The position numbers were made by a program, and so were the translations under genes. This document shows positions 32,521 through 33,608 of a stretch of DNA of 33,608 nucleotides, piece by piece; the stretch's first letter is position 1; every line of letters starts with the position of its first letter. The DNA comes from Suillus spraguei (lineage: Eukaryota; Basidiomycota; Agaricomycetes; Boletales; Suillaceae), in assembly GCA_016800925.1 (NCBI GenBank), contig JABCPU010000637.1, positions 1-33,608 on the forward strand, given 5' to 3'. The notes below the pieces were generated by a model. The model worked only from the letters and a program-made list of their open reading frames with translations, did not search any database and was not told the DNA's origin.

Positions 32521-32739
32521 GATCAAGTTTCTTTAGCTGATCTTCACGACTTGTCAACAACCTTATCACCTTGCATGTTGTGCGCCCTGCATGACGATCC
32601 ACGGAGACCCGCACAATGCATTCTTGCCGCTGCCTTCGTGTGACGAGTCACTCAGCCGTACGAAGCGCAAGCGTCTCATGGCCCGCTGACTTCACGACCC
32701 TCGTAACCTCTTATGCCTCTCGAGACTGTTCATACTACA

Positions 32740-32990
32740 TAACCTACCTACTTTGCCCCTTCAACCCACCATGGCCTGCGGCAAACATCGGTATGTGAGC
32801 AACTACTATACTACACAATCTGCTTTGATACGCTACCTGCAGTTCAGAAATTGCACCCTTCATTTCAACTGCATTATGACCCGAGACCATTCATGGCCGA
32901 TTTTGACCCTCCATCCACTTTGGACTGCTGCAAACATTGGTAAGTGATTACTATCTTACACGATTTCCTTCTGATTCACCATCTGTAGTC
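32740..32990 (+). repeat. Two duplicated exon-intron-like modules
   Basis: Two units 149 bp apart share the block GCAAACATxG followed by a splice donor: GTATGTGAG at 32791 and GTAAGTGAT at 32940. Each then runs to an acceptor (CCTGCAG ending 32842; TCTGTAG ending 32988), giving predicted introns of 52 and 49 nt, and both acceptors are followed by a TTGCACCCTT block. The exon between them is 97 nt, not a multiple of three. The pattern fits a spliced leader or non-coding transcript, possibly leading to a gene beyond the window. Confidence 0.55.
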
Positions 32991-33000
32991 CGACGACTTG

Positions 33001-33608
33001 CACCCTTTTAAATTTACTCGTACTTCACTTTTGTTCAACGCCTTCTTTCGGCGACTTGCGCCCCTTTACCAAGTTTTTACTTCAACTTCAGATCTTTCTA
33101 TCTTTTTTGTCTACTTTTATGGCAATACATTTTTAATTTTGCGAATATGATTATCCTGCTGCCAAGTCATAGCGTGAGTGAGTTTGTTTGTTGGTTTTGC
33201 GATTTGCCGTGACTTATTTGGAAGTCCGATCGATACAAGCGTGCGTGTGAGTATTCCTAGAGCACAGTGCTGCACAGTGTGCACTGGACAGTGTGGACGC
33301 CATGCATACATGCTGTGATTCGTTCACTCGTAATACATCACGACTTTACAGTTACTGCCACAGCGCTCGGTGACCTCCAGCCTAAAGAGATTCGGAATAT
33401 TGAGGGATTGTCTCGCTTCCTTCCTTCCCTCCTTATTCTCCGATCTCCAATATGTAGCTCGTGATAGGGCTATCATTACGCTCATCGCAAGTAGATTGTC
33501 TTGCGATGCCATTATTATCCCACACAAGCAACCTCCGACCAGCATTCAACCCAATCTCGAGAAACTCCAGACATTGATGCTCAAACTGCAACGCACAAGT
33601 AAAACAAC
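33001..33608. other. Right end of the window, no gene seen
   Basis: The sequence is T-rich at first (33,060-33,150) and then of mixed composition. Only short frames without motifs exist. It could be the 5' region of a plus-strand gene starting after the window, as the spliced-looking modules upstream point that way. Confidence 0.5.

Overview
The window looks like a piece of a basidiomycete (Agaricomycete) nuclear genome. Genes carry many short introns (47-62 nt, one of 131 nt) with GT..AG and occasional GC..AG ends. The gene content (a HET-domain protein, a MYND protein, a KEOPS subunit, a membrane PDI) and the transposon families (Ty3/gypsy chromovirus, tyrosine-recombinase retrotransposon, small TIR elements) fit that group. 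All exon models were built by eye; their lengths agree modulo 3 except at one spot in the PDI gene.

Left half (1-16,020) is a transposon graveyard. Positions 1-about 6,588 hold a dead minus-strand Ty3/gypsy chromovirus (chromodomain, integrase, RNase H, RT, protease, gag, putative 5' LTR) whose gag is split by an insert of about 0.93 kb. Next comes a decayed fragment (6,895-8,560) of a WD40-TPR gene whose intact paralogue lies 12 kb to the right. From about 8,600 to 15,650 there is a plus-strand tyrosine-recombinase retrotransposon (DIRS/Ngaro-like: gag, RT, RNase H, recombinase). It is interrupted by an LTR-like AT-rich block, a 273-bp TIR element and a 238-bp solo LTR. Its premature stops and catalytic losses are transitions, mostly at CpG, as expected from cytosine methylation and deamination.

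The centre (16,284-20,627, minus) is one 10-exon gene predicted to encode about 1,261 aa: an N-terminal seven-blade WD40 propeller, a TPR array, and a C-terminal HET domain. This is the reverse of the classical HET-NACHT-WD40 order, with no NTPase domain, and it is the best candidate for an under-described recognition or allorecognition system. Two of its introns are GC-AG.

The right half is ordinary genic DNA: a MYND zinc-finger protein (22,280-24,609, minus), a transmembrane protein disulfide isomerase (24,976-27,081, minus) sharing a 183-bp divergent promoter with CGI121 of the KEOPS complex (27,265-28,034, plus), and an unrecognised single-pass membrane protein with a long acidic tail (28,295-30,663, plus). 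From about 31,000 to 33,000 there is a diverged tandem array with a period of about 142-150 bp, whose units look like exon-intron modules, plus a TTTCACGAC minisatellite. No further protein gene can be supported there. No tRNA, rRNA or CRISPR was found.
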